Counted from the first letter of the stretch, positions 34,558 through 43,940 are shown. The stretch is DNA of 64,000 nt from Flavihumibacter soli (GCF_010692725.1 NZ_JAAFZB010000095.1:310001-374000), one strand, 5' to 3'. Notes: generated from the sequence alone by a model not told the origin. Program-made: numbers and translations.

Positions 34558-35397
34558 TTATTCCAGAATGACATTATCAATCAGCCGGATACCGCCAACT
34601 TTCGCAGCTATCAGCGCCACTAAAGGTTCGTCATCCTTATCCGTCACCGGTTGAAGTGTCTTTCCGTCACAGATCTCAAAATACTCGAGTTCAACACCAT
34701 CAGTTTGTTTTACGAACCGGCTTATTTCATCTTTTACTTCCGGGATAGTTTTTACAGGAAAAAGCTGCTGCGCGAGATTTAAAGCGCGGGACAATACGAG
34801 CGCTTGCTGATGTTCCGCTGCTGAGAGATGAACATTTCTTGAACTCATAGCGAGTCCGTCAGCCTCGCGCACAATCGGGCACGTAATAAGTTGTACGGGA
34901 ATCTGGTACTGCCTTACCAGCTCCGCAATGACCTGAACCTGCTGATAATCTTTCTGCCCGAAAAATGCTTTGTCGGGCATGACGGTATCAAACAGTTTTT
35001 TAACGATCTGTGTTACGCCCTGGTAATGGCCGGGACGGATCTTTCCCTCCAGGATACTGTCCAAACCATTAAGGCTGATGTTCCACTCTTCGCCTTCTGA
35101 ATACATTTCAGATACGGAGGGCATAAAAAGCACATCGCACTCTGAATTCTCAAGTTTTTTAATGTCACTTTCGATTGGCCGCGGGTATTTGGCCAGATCG
35201 CCCGGATCATTGAATTGGGTGGGATTAACAAAGATACTGCAAACCACGACATCACTTTCCTTATGGGCTTGCTCAATAAGCGACAAATGTCCGGCATGCA
35301 GAGCTCCCATGGTAGGCACCAGCCCAATAATTTTCCGTAAAGATTTCTGCTCTGTTAAATATCCGGAGAGAGTCGCCCGGGTGGTAAAAATTTTCAA
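34558..35397 (-). CDS. panC: Pantothenate synthetase
   Basis: A 279-residue PanC that joins pantoate and beta-alanine using ATP. It has the HIGH-type motif PTMGALHAGHLSLI, FVNPTQFNDPGDLAKYPRP, PGHYQGVTQIVKKLFD, the FFGQKDYQQ loop and the KMSKS-like MSSRNVHL. It is the first gene of panC-panD-rfaE2 and diverges from the glycogen-synthase-like gene. PanB is not in the window. Confidence 0.97.
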   Translation of the reverse strand: MKIFTTRATLSGYLTEQKSLRKIIGLVPTMGALHAGHLSLIEQAHKESDVVVCSIFVNPTQFNDPGDLAKYPRPIESDIKKLENSECDVLFMPSVSEMYSEGEEWNISLNGLDSILEGKIRPGHYQGVTQIVKKLFDTVMPDKAFFGQKDYQQVQVIAELVRQYQIPVQLITCPIVREADGLAMSSRNVHLSAAEHQQALVLSRALNLAQQLFPVKTIPEVKDEISRFVKQTDGVELEYFEICDGKTLQPVTDKDDEPLVALIAAKVGGIRLIDNVILE

Positions 35398-35472
35398 ATT
35401 ATATAGCTTATGATATGACTGTCAAAAATGGGTAAATACTTAAAAACCACCAAACAACTTTTCCATAAAACG

Positions 35473-35503
35473 TTGATAAACTGATTATATATGCTTATAT
35501 TTG
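35473..35503 (+). promoter_or_regulatory. Promoter of the glgA-like/DUF4270/glmS genes
   Basis: -33 TTG (35473-35475), a 20-bp spacer, -7 TATATTTG (35496-35503) followed by C. It fixes the start of the downstream protein at 35551, because an upstream ATG at 35491 lies inside the promoter. Confidence 0.78.
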
Positions 35504-35550
35504 CGGTTCCAAAATACTTTCCATTATTAAATTTTAAAAACAAATCGGAG

Positions 35551-36375
35551 ATGGCAAAAACGAAGCTTCTGTTTATTACCCATGAGATGTCGCCTTTCCT
35601 GGAACTTACCAAAATTTCTGAAATTACACGTCAACTGCCCCAAGCGATGCAGGATAAAGGATTTGAAATCCGAATTCTGATGCCCCGCTTCGGAAACATT
35701 AACGAACGACGCAATCGTTTGCATGAAGTTATACGCCTTTCAGGCATGAATATCATTATTAATGATAATGATAATCCCCTTATCATCAAAGTAGCTTCTA
35801 TTCCTGCAGCACGCATGCAGGTATATTTCCTGGATAACGAAGAATACTTCCAGCGCAAATATGTTTTCGCTGACAAGGATAACAAGTTTTACGACGATAA
35901 TGACGAGCGTTCCATATTTTTCTGCAAAGGCGCTTTGGAAACGGTCAAAAAATTAGGCTGGTCACCGGATGTAGTGCATTGCCATGGCTGGATGAGCGCT
36001 TTAGTACCTGCTTACCTGAAAACTTTATATAAAGATGACCCTACTTTTAAGAACTCTAAAGTAGTCTATTCCGTATATGAAGATGATATGATAGAAAAAC
36101 TGAATGACTCCTTCGCTTCGAAGGCGGTGATGAACGGTATGACCACAGAGCAGACGGCTGCGTACCTCCCGGCTGATATAACGTCCTTGAATATCGGAGC
36201 TATCGGATACTCCGACGCAGTGGTTTTAGCAAGCGAAACGATTAACGCGGAAGTGTTAAAGTTTGTTAAAAAAGCCGCTAAACCTACCCTAGAATACATT
36301 TCCACTTCTGATTACGAAAATTATTACAACCTTTACGAAGAAATCTCAAACGAAGAGATGGTTTCTTTAGCTTAA
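35551..36375 (+). CDS. Glycogen-synthase-like protein, N-terminal domain only
   Basis: A 274-residue protein homologous to the N-terminal Rossmann domain of GT5 glycogen/starch synthases. It starts KTKLLFITHEMSPFLEL and keeps the block SPDVVHCHGWMSALVPAYLK. In true GlgA, position 15 onwards reads KTGGLADV, which binds ADP-glucose; here the same place reads LTKISEIT, so the Gly-Gly loop is lost. The C-terminal GT-B domain (about 200 residues) is also absent. It is unlikely to make glycogen by the usual mechanism. It is followed by the DUF4270 lipoprotein (16 bp) and glmS, an arrangement I recall from other Bacteroidota. Confidence 0.82.
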   Translation: MAKTKLLFITHEMSPFLELTKISEITRQLPQAMQDKGFEIRILMPRFGNINERRNRLHEVIRLSGMNIIINDNDNPLIIKVASIPAARMQVYFLDNEEYFQRKYVFADKDNKFYDDNDERSIFFCKGALETVKKLGWSPDVVHCHGWMSALVPAYLKTLYKDDPTFKNSKVVYSVYEDDMIEKLNDSFASKAVMNGMTTEQTAAYLPADITSLNIGAIGYSDAVVLASETINAEVLKFVKKAAKPTLEYISTSDYENYYNLYEEISNEEMVSLA

Positions 36376-36391
36376 ACAGTACAGTATACTT

Positions 36392-37783
36392 ATGAAATTA
36401 TATAAACAAGACTTATTAACGTTGTTGATAAGTCTTTTCATTTTTACGGGTTGCGAAAACCCCGACAGCATTGGACTTGATGTTGATCCAGATAACGCTA
36501 TTGAAGGAAAACTAATTGACACCCTGACAATAAAATCCGCAACTGTTAAGGAAGATTCTACAAAGACCAACTCTTTAACCAAATACCCCCTCGGTCACCT
36601 TACAGACCCGGTGTTTGGTATCACTGATTCTAAACTGGCCGTTTCACTTACACTCCCATCCGAGAGCCTGACCTTTGGCACTTCTCCTGTTCTGGACTCC
36701 GCCGTGCTTGTACTGAAATATGCTGATGAATATTCCGGAGATGCGAACTCACGCTTGTTCGTTGAAGTTGAGCAATTGGCCTCCAGACTAACTATCTCCA
36801 GCGATTATTACAACACTACGGAGCATCCTGTAAATGCAAATGGGGTCATTCTTGGAAGTAAAGCATTTAAAGTTAATCAGAAAGATGGTAAAGTTAATCT
36901 GAAAGATAGTATTACAGTTACAGACATTCTGAAAGGGAAGCCGGATGTTACGATAAAGAAGGCACCTCAATTACGGATTCCGATCAGCGCGCAATTTATC
37001 CAGGACAATTTCTTCAACACAGCAGCTGCGAACTTAGCGACTAATACGGCGTTCAACGACTTCATAAAGGGTCTGCATATTAAGATTAACGGCGCCTCTA
37101 CTACAGGAGCCGGCGGATTGGCAACCTTTGATCTGGCAAGTACAGACACAAGGCTTGAGCTATATTACAAAAGCCAGGGAGCTTCGGCTATTGATACCAC
37201 CGTAACCACGTTTGCTATCAATCCCGCCTTTTCGGCGGCAACTATTAAGCATAATTATTCCAACACACCGGTACAGGCGCAGTTAAATAATCCTGCCGGA
37301 ACCTACACGGCCAATTATGTTCAGCCATTGGGAGTTAAGACTAAAATCAGGTTTCCTCATATTCAGAACCTAAAATCACTCGGCGAGATCAGCATTAACA
37401 AGGCTGAGCTGGTCGTACAGGTCGAAGGCGGTTCCGACATATTTGCTCCGGCTCCAAGAATATTCGTTTACAGAACGGATATCGCTGACCAGCGGCAATT
37501 AATACCGGATGTAGCGCTTGGTCTGAACGATCTTGCCTTAGGTGGCTTTTATGACATCCCGAAAAAACAATACCGTTTCACTATGACTGCCTATATTCAG
37601 GACATCTTATCGGGCAGACTGACACAATATGATACATTTATCACCGCTGTTGATGAGAAAGCGAGCAGTTCAACCGCTTTATTACCCTCAGCAACGACTG
37701 TTTCAAGATCCGTGATTGGAAGTGGCATAAAATCTGCTCCTTACACTATGAAGCTGAATATTATTTATACGAAAGCTAATTAA
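36392..37783 (+). CDS. DUF4270 family lipoprotein
   Basis: A 463-residue exported protein. The signal peptide ends at the lipobox FTGCE (Cys21). The mature start ENPDSIGLDVDPDN and repeated beta-strand segments (DSAVLVLKYADEYSG, INKAELVVQVEGG, ILSGRLTQYDTFI) match DUF4270, a Bacteroidota family of unknown function. It is probably anchored in the outer membrane, where the many Asp/Asn-rich loops could bind a glycan or metal. It lies between the glycogen-synthase-like gene and glmS on one strand. Confidence 0.85.
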   Translation: MKLYKQDLLTLLISLFIFTGCENPDSIGLDVDPDNAIEGKLIDTLTIKSATVKEDSTKTNSLTKYPLGHLTDPVFGITDSKLAVSLTLPSESLTFGTSPVLDSAVLVLKYADEYSGDANSRLFVEVEQLASRLTISSDYYNTTEHPVNANGVILGSKAFKVNQKDGKVNLKDSITVTDILKGKPDVTIKKAPQLRIPISAQFIQDNFFNTAAANLATNTAFNDFIKGLHIKINGASTTGAGGLATFDLASTDTRLELYYKSQGASAIDTTVTTFAINPAFSAATIKHNYSNTPVQAQLNNPAGTYTANYVQPLGVKTKIRFPHIQNLKSLGEISINKAELVVQVEGGSDIFAPAPRIFVYRTDIADQRQLIPDVALGLNDLALGGFYDIPKKQYRFTMTAYIQDILSGRLTQYDTFITAVDEKASSSTALLPSATTVSRSVIGSGIKSAPYTMKLNIIYTKAN

Positions 37784-37846
37784 TTATTATTTGCAATCGT
37801 TTCATAACATCAGTAGATTAGTTACCTAACGTTTATCTAAAAACAT

Positions 37847-39682
37847 ATGTGTGGAATAGTAGGGTACATAGGTCACCGTCAAGCGTGGCCTATTGTCATT
37901 AAAGGATTGCACCGGCTGGAATACCGCGGTTATGACAGTGCCGGGGTAGCGCTGATGAATGGCAGCTTGAATATTTATAAAAAGGCGGGCAAAGTAAGCG
38001 AACTCGAGGCGTTTACGGAGCACGAGGATCGTGCCGGCTTTATGGGCATGGGCCATACAAGGTGGGCAACCCACGGTGCGCCGTCTGATCGTAACTCCCA
38101 TCCTCATACTTCGGGCGATGACCGCCTAGCTATCATCCACAACGGAATTATAGAAAATTATGGTTCGCTTAAAGAAGCATTAATTGCTCGTGGCCACATA
38201 TTTAAAAGCGATACTGATACCGAAGTTCTTATTCACCTCATTCAGGATATCCAGGATGAGACGCACCTTGATCTGAGAGAAGCAGTAAGACTTGCCCTGC
38301 ACGAAGTTATCGGCGCTTATGCTATTGTGATCATGAGCAAGGATGAACCCGATCAGCTGATCGCTGCACGCAAAGGCTCTCCGATGGTGCTCGGTGTTGG
38401 TAAAAATGAATACTTCATTGCTTCCGATGCATCGCCGATTGTAGAGTACACCAAGAACGTTATCTACCTGAACGATAATGAGATCGCCTATATCAAGCGC
38501 GACGAGCTACTGATCAAAAGTATTGACAATGTTGTTCAGACCCCATATATCCAGGAACTTGAGCTTGAGCTTGAAATGTTGGAGAAAGGCGGTTATGAGC
38601 ACTTTATGCTTAAGGAGATCTATGAGCAGCCACGTTCCATACGGGATTGTATGCGCGGTCGTATCTATCCTGCACGAGGAATGGTACAGTTGGGAGGCAT
38701 TAAGGAATATGCTGAGAAACTCAAAAATATTGACCGGATCATAATCGTAGCCTGTGGAACTTCATGGCACGCAGGCCTGGTAGCAGAATACCTCATTGAG
38801 GAATGTGCGCGAATACCAGTAGAGGTAGAGTATGCATCTGAATTCAGGTATCGCAATCCCATAATTTCAGAAAAAGATATTGTTATCGCTATTTCCCAGT
38901 CTGGTGAAACAGCCGATACAATGGCAGCAATTGAGATAGCCAAGGAAAAAGGAGCGACTATTTTCGGTGTATGTAACGTAGTGGGTGCATCCATTCCCCG
39001 TGCAAGTCATGCAGGTGTCTATACACACGCAGGACCTGAGATCGGTGTCGCCTCCACCAAGGCATTCACCGCGCAGGTAACAGTACTTACTCTGATGGCT
39101 ATTTACATGGCCCAGCAGCGTGGAACAATTACTCAATCCAAGCTTATTCACCTGTTATCTGAGCTGGAGAACATCCCGGTACTGGTAGAAAGATGCCTGA
39201 ACGTTAACGATCACATTAAAGAGATTGCAGAGCAATTCAAAGACGCGCCAAACTGCCTGTTCCTTGGAAGAGGAAGTGGATTCCCGGTTGCCCTTGAAGG
39301 AGCACTTAAACTGAAGGAGATCTCTTACATCCACGCAGAAGGTTACCCTGCAGCAGAAATGAAGCATGGCCCTATTGCTCTTATCGATGAGGAAATGCCT
39401 GTAGTAGTTATTGCAACCCGCAACTCATCTTACGAAAAAGTTATCAGCAACATCCAGGAAGTAAAAGCACGTAAGGGTATTGTTATCGCGATCGTTACGG
39501 AAGGTGACACGGAAGTTAAAGCGATGGCCGATCATACAATCGAGATACCGGATACCGACGAAATGTTCCTGCCACTATTAGCGACCATCCCATTACAGTT
39601 ACTGTCTTACCACATTGCTGTACTTCGGGGTTGTAATGTAGATCAGCCAAGGAACCTGGCTAAATCTGTGACCGTTGAGTAA
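37847..39682 (+). CDS. glmS: Glutamine-fructose-6-phosphate aminotransferase
   Basis: A 611-residue GlmS that makes glucosamine-6-phosphate for peptidoglycan and LPS. After the initiator Met comes the N-nucleophile Cys (CGIVGYIG). The glutaminase domain has HTRWATHG and HNGIIENY; the two SIS domains have ACGTSWHAGLVAEY, SQSGETADTMAA, LGRGSGFPVALEGALKLKEISYIHAEGYPAAEMKHGPIALI and the C-terminal LRGCNVDQPRNLAKSVTVE, which closes the active site. It is full length. It follows DUF4270 by 63 bp and ends in a good terminator. Confidence 0.98.
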   Translation: MCGIVGYIGHRQAWPIVIKGLHRLEYRGYDSAGVALMNGSLNIYKKAGKVSELEAFTEHEDRAGFMGMGHTRWATHGAPSDRNSHPHTSGDDRLAIIHNGIIENYGSLKEALIARGHIFKSDTDTEVLIHLIQDIQDETHLDLREAVRLALHEVIGAYAIVIMSKDEPDQLIAARKGSPMVLGVGKNEYFIASDASPIVEYTKNVIYLNDNEIAYIKRDELLIKSIDNVVQTPYIQELELELEMLEKGGYEHFMLKEIYEQPRSIRDCMRGRIYPARGMVQLGGIKEYAEKLKNIDRIIIVACGTSWHAGLVAEYLIEECARIPVEVEYASEFRYRNPIISEKDIVIAISQSGETADTMAAIEIAKEKGATIFGVCNVVGASIPRASHAGVYTHAGPEIGVASTKAFTAQVTVLTLMAIYMAQQRGTITQSKLIHLLSELENIPVLVERCLNVNDHIKEIAEQFKDAPNCLFLGRGSGFPVALEGALKLKEISYIHAEGYPAAEMKHGPIALIDEEMPVVVIATRNSSYEKVISNIQEVKARKGIVIAIVTEGDTEVKAMADHTIEIPDTDEMFLPLLATIPLQLLSYHIAVLRGCNVDQPRNLAKSVTVE

Positions 39683-39707
39683 ACAGTCAGACTGACATAA
39701 CTTATAA

Positions 39708-39746
39708 AAGGCCGCTGGATCTGAGATCTGGCGGCCTTCCTTTTTT
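39708..39746 (+). terminator. Terminator of glmS
   Basis: AAGGCCGC pairs with GCGGCCTT, with a further inner GGATC/GATCT stem, followed by CC and six T's. It is 25 bp after the glmS stop codon. Confidence 0.9.
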
Positions 39747-39885
39747 GCGCAGATTTACCAGGAAATTATATGAACGCCTGGCCTTACAACCTGCCGAAGT
39801 CATATTAACATCTTCGGCATCACTGTATTTCCTATTATAGCTATCTTCGATATTGCTATGAATAAAATAAAGTAAAGCTATAATC

Positions 39886-40824
39886 ATGACGCTTGTTCAA
39901 CTGGAATATCTTGTGGCCTTGGATACGCATCGCAACTTTGTGCAGGCTGCCGAGAAATGCTTTGTAACACAACCTACGCTCAGCATGCAGATTCAAAAAC
40001 TGGAGGAGCAGCTTGGAGTGATGTTATTTGACCGCAGTAAACAACCGGTTGTGCCCACGGCTATCGGGACAGAGATAATTGAACAGGCCAGGGTTATCCT
40101 GAAGGAAAGCGGTAAGCTAAATGAGATTATTTCAGAGCGTAAAGGCGATATCAGCGGCGAGCTCAAGTTAGGTATCATTCCCACAATCGCACCATATTTG
40201 CTGCCGCAGGTAATTGTAAACTTTATGAATAAATATCCTGCGGTACAGCTTATCATCTGGGAGTACACTACCGAGCAGATAATACAATACCTAAAATCCG
40301 GATTACTCGATTGCGGTATCCTGTCTACACCGGTTGATGACAACTCGCTTAACGAAACACCGCTGTTCTATGAGCGCTTTGTTACCTATATTTCAAGTTC
40401 TAACGAACTTCTTAAGAAAAAATTGATTAAAGCCGGTGAGATAAATCCTGAAGATGTCTGGCTGTTAAACGAAGGTCACTGCATGCGAAACCAGGTTCTT
40501 AATATCTGCCAGCGTAAAAAAGCCGCCAGTGGCAAACAGTTTGAATACAATACCGGAAGTGTAGAAACGCTGAAGCGGATGGTGGATCTGAATAATGGTT
40601 TGACGATTTTACCCGAGCTTGCCATATCAGATCTTACAGCTGAGCAGCTCGAAAGAGTGCGTCATTTTAAGGCACCTGAGCCCACCAGGGAAATAAGTAT
40701 TGTTACACACCGTAACTTCCTGAAACGAAATCTTATTTCCACCCTTCAAAAGGAGATCATAGAGATCATTCCTAAGCAGATGCGGAGTAAAAAGAAACGT
40801 GAGGTGATTGATATATATACCTGA
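39886..40824 (+). CDS. oxyR: OxyR, LysR-type peroxide sensor
   Basis: A 312-residue LysR regulator. The winged-helix DNA-binding domain has the order LEYLVALDTHRNFVQAAEKCFVTQPTLSMQIQKLEEQLG. The sensor domain carries both redox cysteines in LLNEGHCMRNQVLNIC, spaced nine residues apart exactly as Cys199 and Cys208 in E. coli OxyR, so it should form the activating disulfide with H2O2. It converges on a small lipoprotein gene with no gap; superoxide dismutase is the next gene. Confidence 0.92.
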   Translation: MTLVQLEYLVALDTHRNFVQAAEKCFVTQPTLSMQIQKLEEQLGVMLFDRSKQPVVPTAIGTEIIEQARVILKESGKLNEIISERKGDISGELKLGIIPTIAPYLLPQVIVNFMNKYPAVQLIIWEYTTEQIIQYLKSGLLDCGILSTPVDDNSLNETPLFYERFVTYISSSNELLKKKLIKAGEINPEDVWLLNEGHCMRNQVLNICQRKKAASGKQFEYNTGSVETLKRMVDLNNGLTILPELAISDLTAEQLERVRHFKAPEPTREISIVTHRNFLKRNLISTLQKEIIEIIPKQMRSKKKREVIDIYT

Positions 40825-40992
40825 TCAGCCCCTGCTCCTGAATTTCGAAAATAACCAGATCACCAAAGCAATAACTATAATAACTATAAAGATCCCGGTA
40901 TAGGCACCTGCTTCAAAAATGTCACCGATAAGCTCGCAGCTGCTTAGCAGGGTAATTACCAGAATTGCAGTTAAGGAATATAATTTTCTCAT
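40825..40992 (-). CDS. Small lipoprotein with one membrane helix
   Basis: A 55-residue protein: signal RKLYSLTAILVITLL, lipobox SSCE (Cys19), a short linker, then a long hydrophobic helix (TGIFIVIIVIALVIWLF) and a basic tail. Similar tiny proteins in this group are sometimes misnamed phosphatidate cytidylyltransferase. A longer frame from 41034 is open, but the ATG at 40992 gives a normal signal peptide. The stop codon abuts that of oxyR. Function unknown. Confidence 0.6.
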   Translation of the reverse strand: MRKLYSLTAILVITLLSSCELIGDIFEAGAYTGIFIVIIVIALVIWLFSKFRSRG

Positions 40993-41060
40993 AGCATTTA
41001 AATAAAAATGGTGTACTATATAATAATACACCATCAGATACTTAATGTTTGCTTTTGACT

Positions 41061-41672
41061 TTATTTTTTTGCCTGTGCGAATCTATCGGCAACGGCGTCC
41101 CAATTAACCACGTTCCAGAAAGCAGCAATATAATCAGGGCGCTTGTTTTGATATTTCAGGTAGTAAGCATGCTCCCACACGTCCATCCCTAAAACCGGAG
41201 TACCTTTTACATCGGCAATATCCATTAACGGGTTATCCTGATTTGGAGTTGAAGATACCTGTAATTTGCCGCCCTGATCCACGGTTAACCATGCCCAGCC
41301 GGAACCAAAGCGTGTTGCACCCGCTTCAGCGAATTTCTTTTTAAATTCGTCGAACGATCCGAAAGCTGCGTTAATCGCGTTTGCCAGATCTCCGGAAGGA
41401 GCTCCGCCACCATTCGGAGACATTACAGACCAGTAAAGAGTGTGGTTATAGTGTCCACCGCCATTATTCCTGACCGCTGCAGGATGCTTTGAGATGTTAG
41501 CCAGGATATCTTCAATCTTAGAGTTCGCACCATCTGAACCAGCCAGGGCTTTGTTAAGATTGTCAACATAAGCCTGGTGATGCTTGCCATGGTGGATTTC
41601 CATAGTCATTTTATCGATATGCGGTTCTAAAGCGTCGGTCGCGTACGGTAACGCCGGTAATTCAAATGCCAT
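41061..41672 (-). CDS. sod: Superoxide dismutase, Fe/Mn type
   Basis: A 203-residue SOD that converts superoxide to oxygen and H2O2. The metal ligands are His in [12 protein letters not shown], His in [11 protein letters not shown], Asp and His in [19 protein letters not shown]. The metal type (Fe or Mn) cannot be settled by eye. No signal peptide, so it is cytosolic. It has its own promoter (-7 box TATATTTG at 41707-41714, with a TTG 23 bp further). Its position next to oxyR suggests oxidative-stress control. Confidence 0.97.
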   Translation of the reverse strand: MAFELPALPYATDALEPHIDKMTMEIHHGKHHQAYVDNLNKALAGSDGANSKIEDILANISKHPAAVRNNGGGHYNHTLYWSVMSPNGGGAPSGDLANAINAAFGSFDEFKKKFAEAGATRFGSGWAWLTVDQGGKLQVSSTPNQDNPLMDIADVKGTPVLGMDVWEHAYYLKYQNKRPDYIAAFWNVVNWDAVADRFAQAKK

Positions 41673-41747
41673 AATAATTGTATTTAATGATTTATAAAAA
41701 GACTAACAAATATAACTCCCCATAATGGAAATTTGTTCAATTAAACG

Positions 41748-42224
41748 TTAACTTTTATTCCTTTTTCTGAGGAAAAAGTCCTTCACCAACTGTCCGCACT
41801 CTGTAGCCTTAATTCCGAAGATTACCTCGGTTCGCGGGTGTACTATCCTTTCTGAGATCCTTGAGAATCCCCTCTGAGGGTCGCTTGCACCATAGACAAT
41901 TCTGCTGATCTGGGTCCAGAACGCCGCTCCTGCGCACATTACGCAAGGTTCAATGGTCACGTACAGGGTACAATCTTTTAAATATTTTCCACCGGTATAA
42001 TTTGCCGCGGCCGTGAAGGCCTGCATCTCAGCATGCGCAGTAACATCGCTTAGCCTCTCGGTCAGGTTGTGTCCCCGGCCGATTATGCGACCCTTGTGAA
42101 CTATAACAGCGCCTATGGGTACCTCATCCAGCTTAAGGGCTTCATGGGCCTCCTTTAAAGCCTCATTCATAAAGAATTCATCGGGAATGACCGCTTCTTC
42201 CTCTTCAAAATTTATATATCTCAT
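41748..42224 (-). CDS. tadA: tRNA adenosine(34) deaminase TadA
   Basis: A 158-residue cytidine-deaminase-fold enzyme that makes inosine at the wobble position of tRNA-Arg. The zinc site is HAEMQAF plus PCVMCAGA, with catalytic Glu in HAE. The N-terminal VPIGAVIVHKGRIIGRGHN and the C-terminal FFLRKRNKS-type basic end fit TadA. It follows the tRNA-binding-domain gene by 13 bp. Confidence 0.92.
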   Translation of the reverse strand: MRYINFEEEEAVIPDEFFMNEALKEAHEALKLDEVPIGAVIVHKGRIIGRGHNLTERLSDVTAHAEMQAFTAAANYTGGKYLKDCTLYVTIEPCVMCAGAAFWTQISRIVYGASDPQRGFSRISERIVHPRTEVIFGIKATECGQLVKDFFLRKRNKS

Positions 42225-42237
42225 CTGTTTCCGCCTG

Positions 42238-42573
42238 TTAAATTAGCAGTGAGCCGTCAGGTACCGGGAGGTCAACCGAAGCAAGCACAATATTACCTTC
42301 CGAATCGGCAAATCCTGTGATCAGGAATTCAGATATGAAGCCGGCAATCCGTTTAGGCGGAAAATTAAGCACTCCAAGGACCTGTTTCCCGATTAGTTCG
42401 TCCGATTTGTAGTTTTTGGTAATCTGTGCACTGCTCCACCTGATGCCATATATGCCAAAGTCTACCTTTACCTTATAGGCCGGCTTCTTTGCCTCGGGAA
42501 AATTCAATACCTCGAGAATAGTTCCGGCTCTCAGCTCAACCTTTTCAAAATCATTCCAGTTAATTTCCTGCAT
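42238..42573 (-). CDS. tRNA-binding domain protein, CsaA-like
   Basis: A 111-residue OB-fold protein of the CsaA/tRNA_bind family: FEKVELRAGTILEVLNFPEAKKPAYKVKVDFG, SSAQITKNY and FPPKRIAGFISEFLITGF. It is a possible chaperone or tRNA-binding helper. A longer reading from 42588 is open, but a -7 box TATCTTTG ends just before the ATG at 42573, so that ATG is the start. It is cotranscribed with tadA, 13 bp apart. Confidence 0.85.
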   Translation of the reverse strand: MQEINWNDFEKVELRAGTILEVLNFPEAKKPAYKVKVDFGIYGIRWSSAQITKNYKSDELIGKQVLGVLNFPPKRIAGFISEFLITGFADSEGNIVLASVDLPVPDGSLLI

Positions 42574-42675
42574 GCGCAAAGATAGCAAGGTGCATCAACA
42601 TACGCAGGATCCGCACAGAACTATGCCACGATCCCCATATGATTTAGACTATGTCCTCTAATCCCGAAATGTTCT

Positions 42676-42683
42676 TAGTTTTG
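42676..42683 (+). promoter_or_regulatory. -7 box of the RlmI-like gene
   Basis: TAGTTTTG followed by C, 4 bp upstream of the ATG at 42688; an almost leaderless start typical of this lineage. No clear -33 element. Confidence 0.45.
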
Positions 42684-42687
42684 CAGG

Positions 42688-43878
42688 ATGCACGTGGTAC
42701 GATTAAAAAAAGGAAAAGAGAAAGCAGTCTTGCAATTACACCCATGGGTGTTTTCGGGAGCAGTAGAAAGCGTAAAAGGGAAGCCTGAGAACGGTGAAAT
42801 TGTTATGCTGACCGATAACAAGGGTGACTTCCTCGCTTACGGATTTTACAACGACCGGTCACGTGTGTCGGTCAGACTACTGGAGTGGAATAAAGATGCT
42901 GAGATCAACGAAGACTGGTGGCGCAGCCGTATAGGAAAGGCGGTGCGGGCACGCCAGGAACTGATGAGCTCCGAAGACACCAATACATACCGGGTTATTT
43001 TTAGCGAGGCTGACTTTTTGCCGGGCCTGATAGTCGACAGGTTTGCCGACTACCTTTCGGTGCAGATACTAACTTCCGGAATGGAACGCAATAAGCAGGT
43101 AATCCTTGACACCCTGCAAGCTTTACTGAACCCCCTCGGAATTTTTGACCGCAGCGACGCTTCCGCCCGGAGCCATGAAGGCTTGGAAGCCTCGTCCGGA
43201 GGAATTCTAAGTGGGCAGGAACCGCCTGAGTTCGTTACTGTAAAAGAGAATAGTGTACTCTATGATGTGAATATTTCCGCTGGTCAGAAATCCGGTTTTT
43301 ACTGTGATCAGCGTGATAACAGGAGGATTGTATCAGAACATGTATCGGGTAAGAGGGTACTTGATTGTTTCAGCTACTCCGGCGGTTTCAGCCTCAACGC
43401 ACTGAAACAAAATGCAGCTGAAGTAACAAGTGTTGATAGTTCGGCACTGGCACTTGAAACTTTAGGCAGAAATATAGAGATCAATAACTTCGGAGCGGCT
43501 GCTCACAGGCTTATCCAATCGGATGTTAATAAACAGCTTCGTAACTTCCGCGAAAGCGGTGAACAGTTCGATATCATTGTTCTTGATCCGCCGAAGTATG
43601 CGCCTTCGCGTTCAGCGCTGAATAAAGCATCAAGAGCCTACAAAGATCTTAACCGGCAGGCAATGCTACTCCTGACCGAAGGCGGCCTTCTGGCAACCTT
43701 CTCATGCTCCGGTGCCATAGATATCACTACGTTTAAACAGATCTTGGCCTGGGCGGCCCTGGACGCAGGAAAAGAAGTTCAGTTCATCTACCAGTTCTCA
43801 CAGCCGGGAGATCATCCCATAAGATCATCCTTCCCGGAAGGCGAATATTTAAAGGGCCTGCTTTGCCGGGTATTTTAA
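42688..43878 (+). CDS. rlmI: Class I rRNA methyltransferase, RlmI type
   Basis: A 396-residue protein. The N-terminal PUA domain (about 1-75: LHPWVFSGAVESVKG, VSVRLLEW) precedes a central EEHEE-like domain and a Rossmann methyltransferase domain. Motifs: GQKSGFYCDQRDNR, VLDCFSYSGGFSLNAL (SAM site), and the catalytic LDPPKYAPSRSAL, with TFSCSGAI as the Cys loop. It likely forms m5C1962 in 23S rRNA. It diverges from the CsaA-like gene. Confidence 0.9.
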   Translation: MHVVRLKKGKEKAVLQLHPWVFSGAVESVKGKPENGEIVMLTDNKGDFLAYGFYNDRSRVSVRLLEWNKDAEINEDWWRSRIGKAVRARQELMSSEDTNTYRVIFSEADFLPGLIVDRFADYLSVQILTSGMERNKQVILDTLQALLNPLGIFDRSDASARSHEGLEASSGGILSGQEPPEFVTVKENSVLYDVNISAGQKSGFYCDQRDNRRIVSEHVSGKRVLDCFSYSGGFSLNALKQNAAEVTSVDSSALALETLGRNIEINNFGAAAHRLIQSDVNKQLRNFRESGEQFDIIVLDPPKYAPSRSALNKASRAYKDLNRQAMLLLTEGGLLATFSCSGAIDITTFKQILAWAALDAGKEVQFIYQFSQPGDHPIRSSFPEGEYLKGLLCRVF

Positions 43879-43901
43879 GGAGTTGTACTAGGGAGTTGTA
43901 C

Positions 43902-43940
43902 GTAATAAGTTTTAAGTAATAAGTTTTAAGTAATAAGTTT
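43902..43940. repeat. 14-bp tandem repeat, 2.8 copies
   Basis: The unit GTAATAAGTTTTAA is repeated in tandem, with a partial third copy, 24 bp after the rlmI stop codon. It is short and non-coding. Related TAAGT-rich sequence recurs near 44030. Confidence 0.75.

Noticed and set aside
35491-35550. Upstream ATG that would lengthen the glycogen-synthase-like protein by 20 residues
   Set aside because: It lies within the -7 region of the promoter, so it would not be in the transcript.
43902-43940. Possible start of a CRISPR array
   Set aside because: The units are 14 bp and directly adjacent with no spacers, and no cas genes are present. It is a plain tandem repeat.
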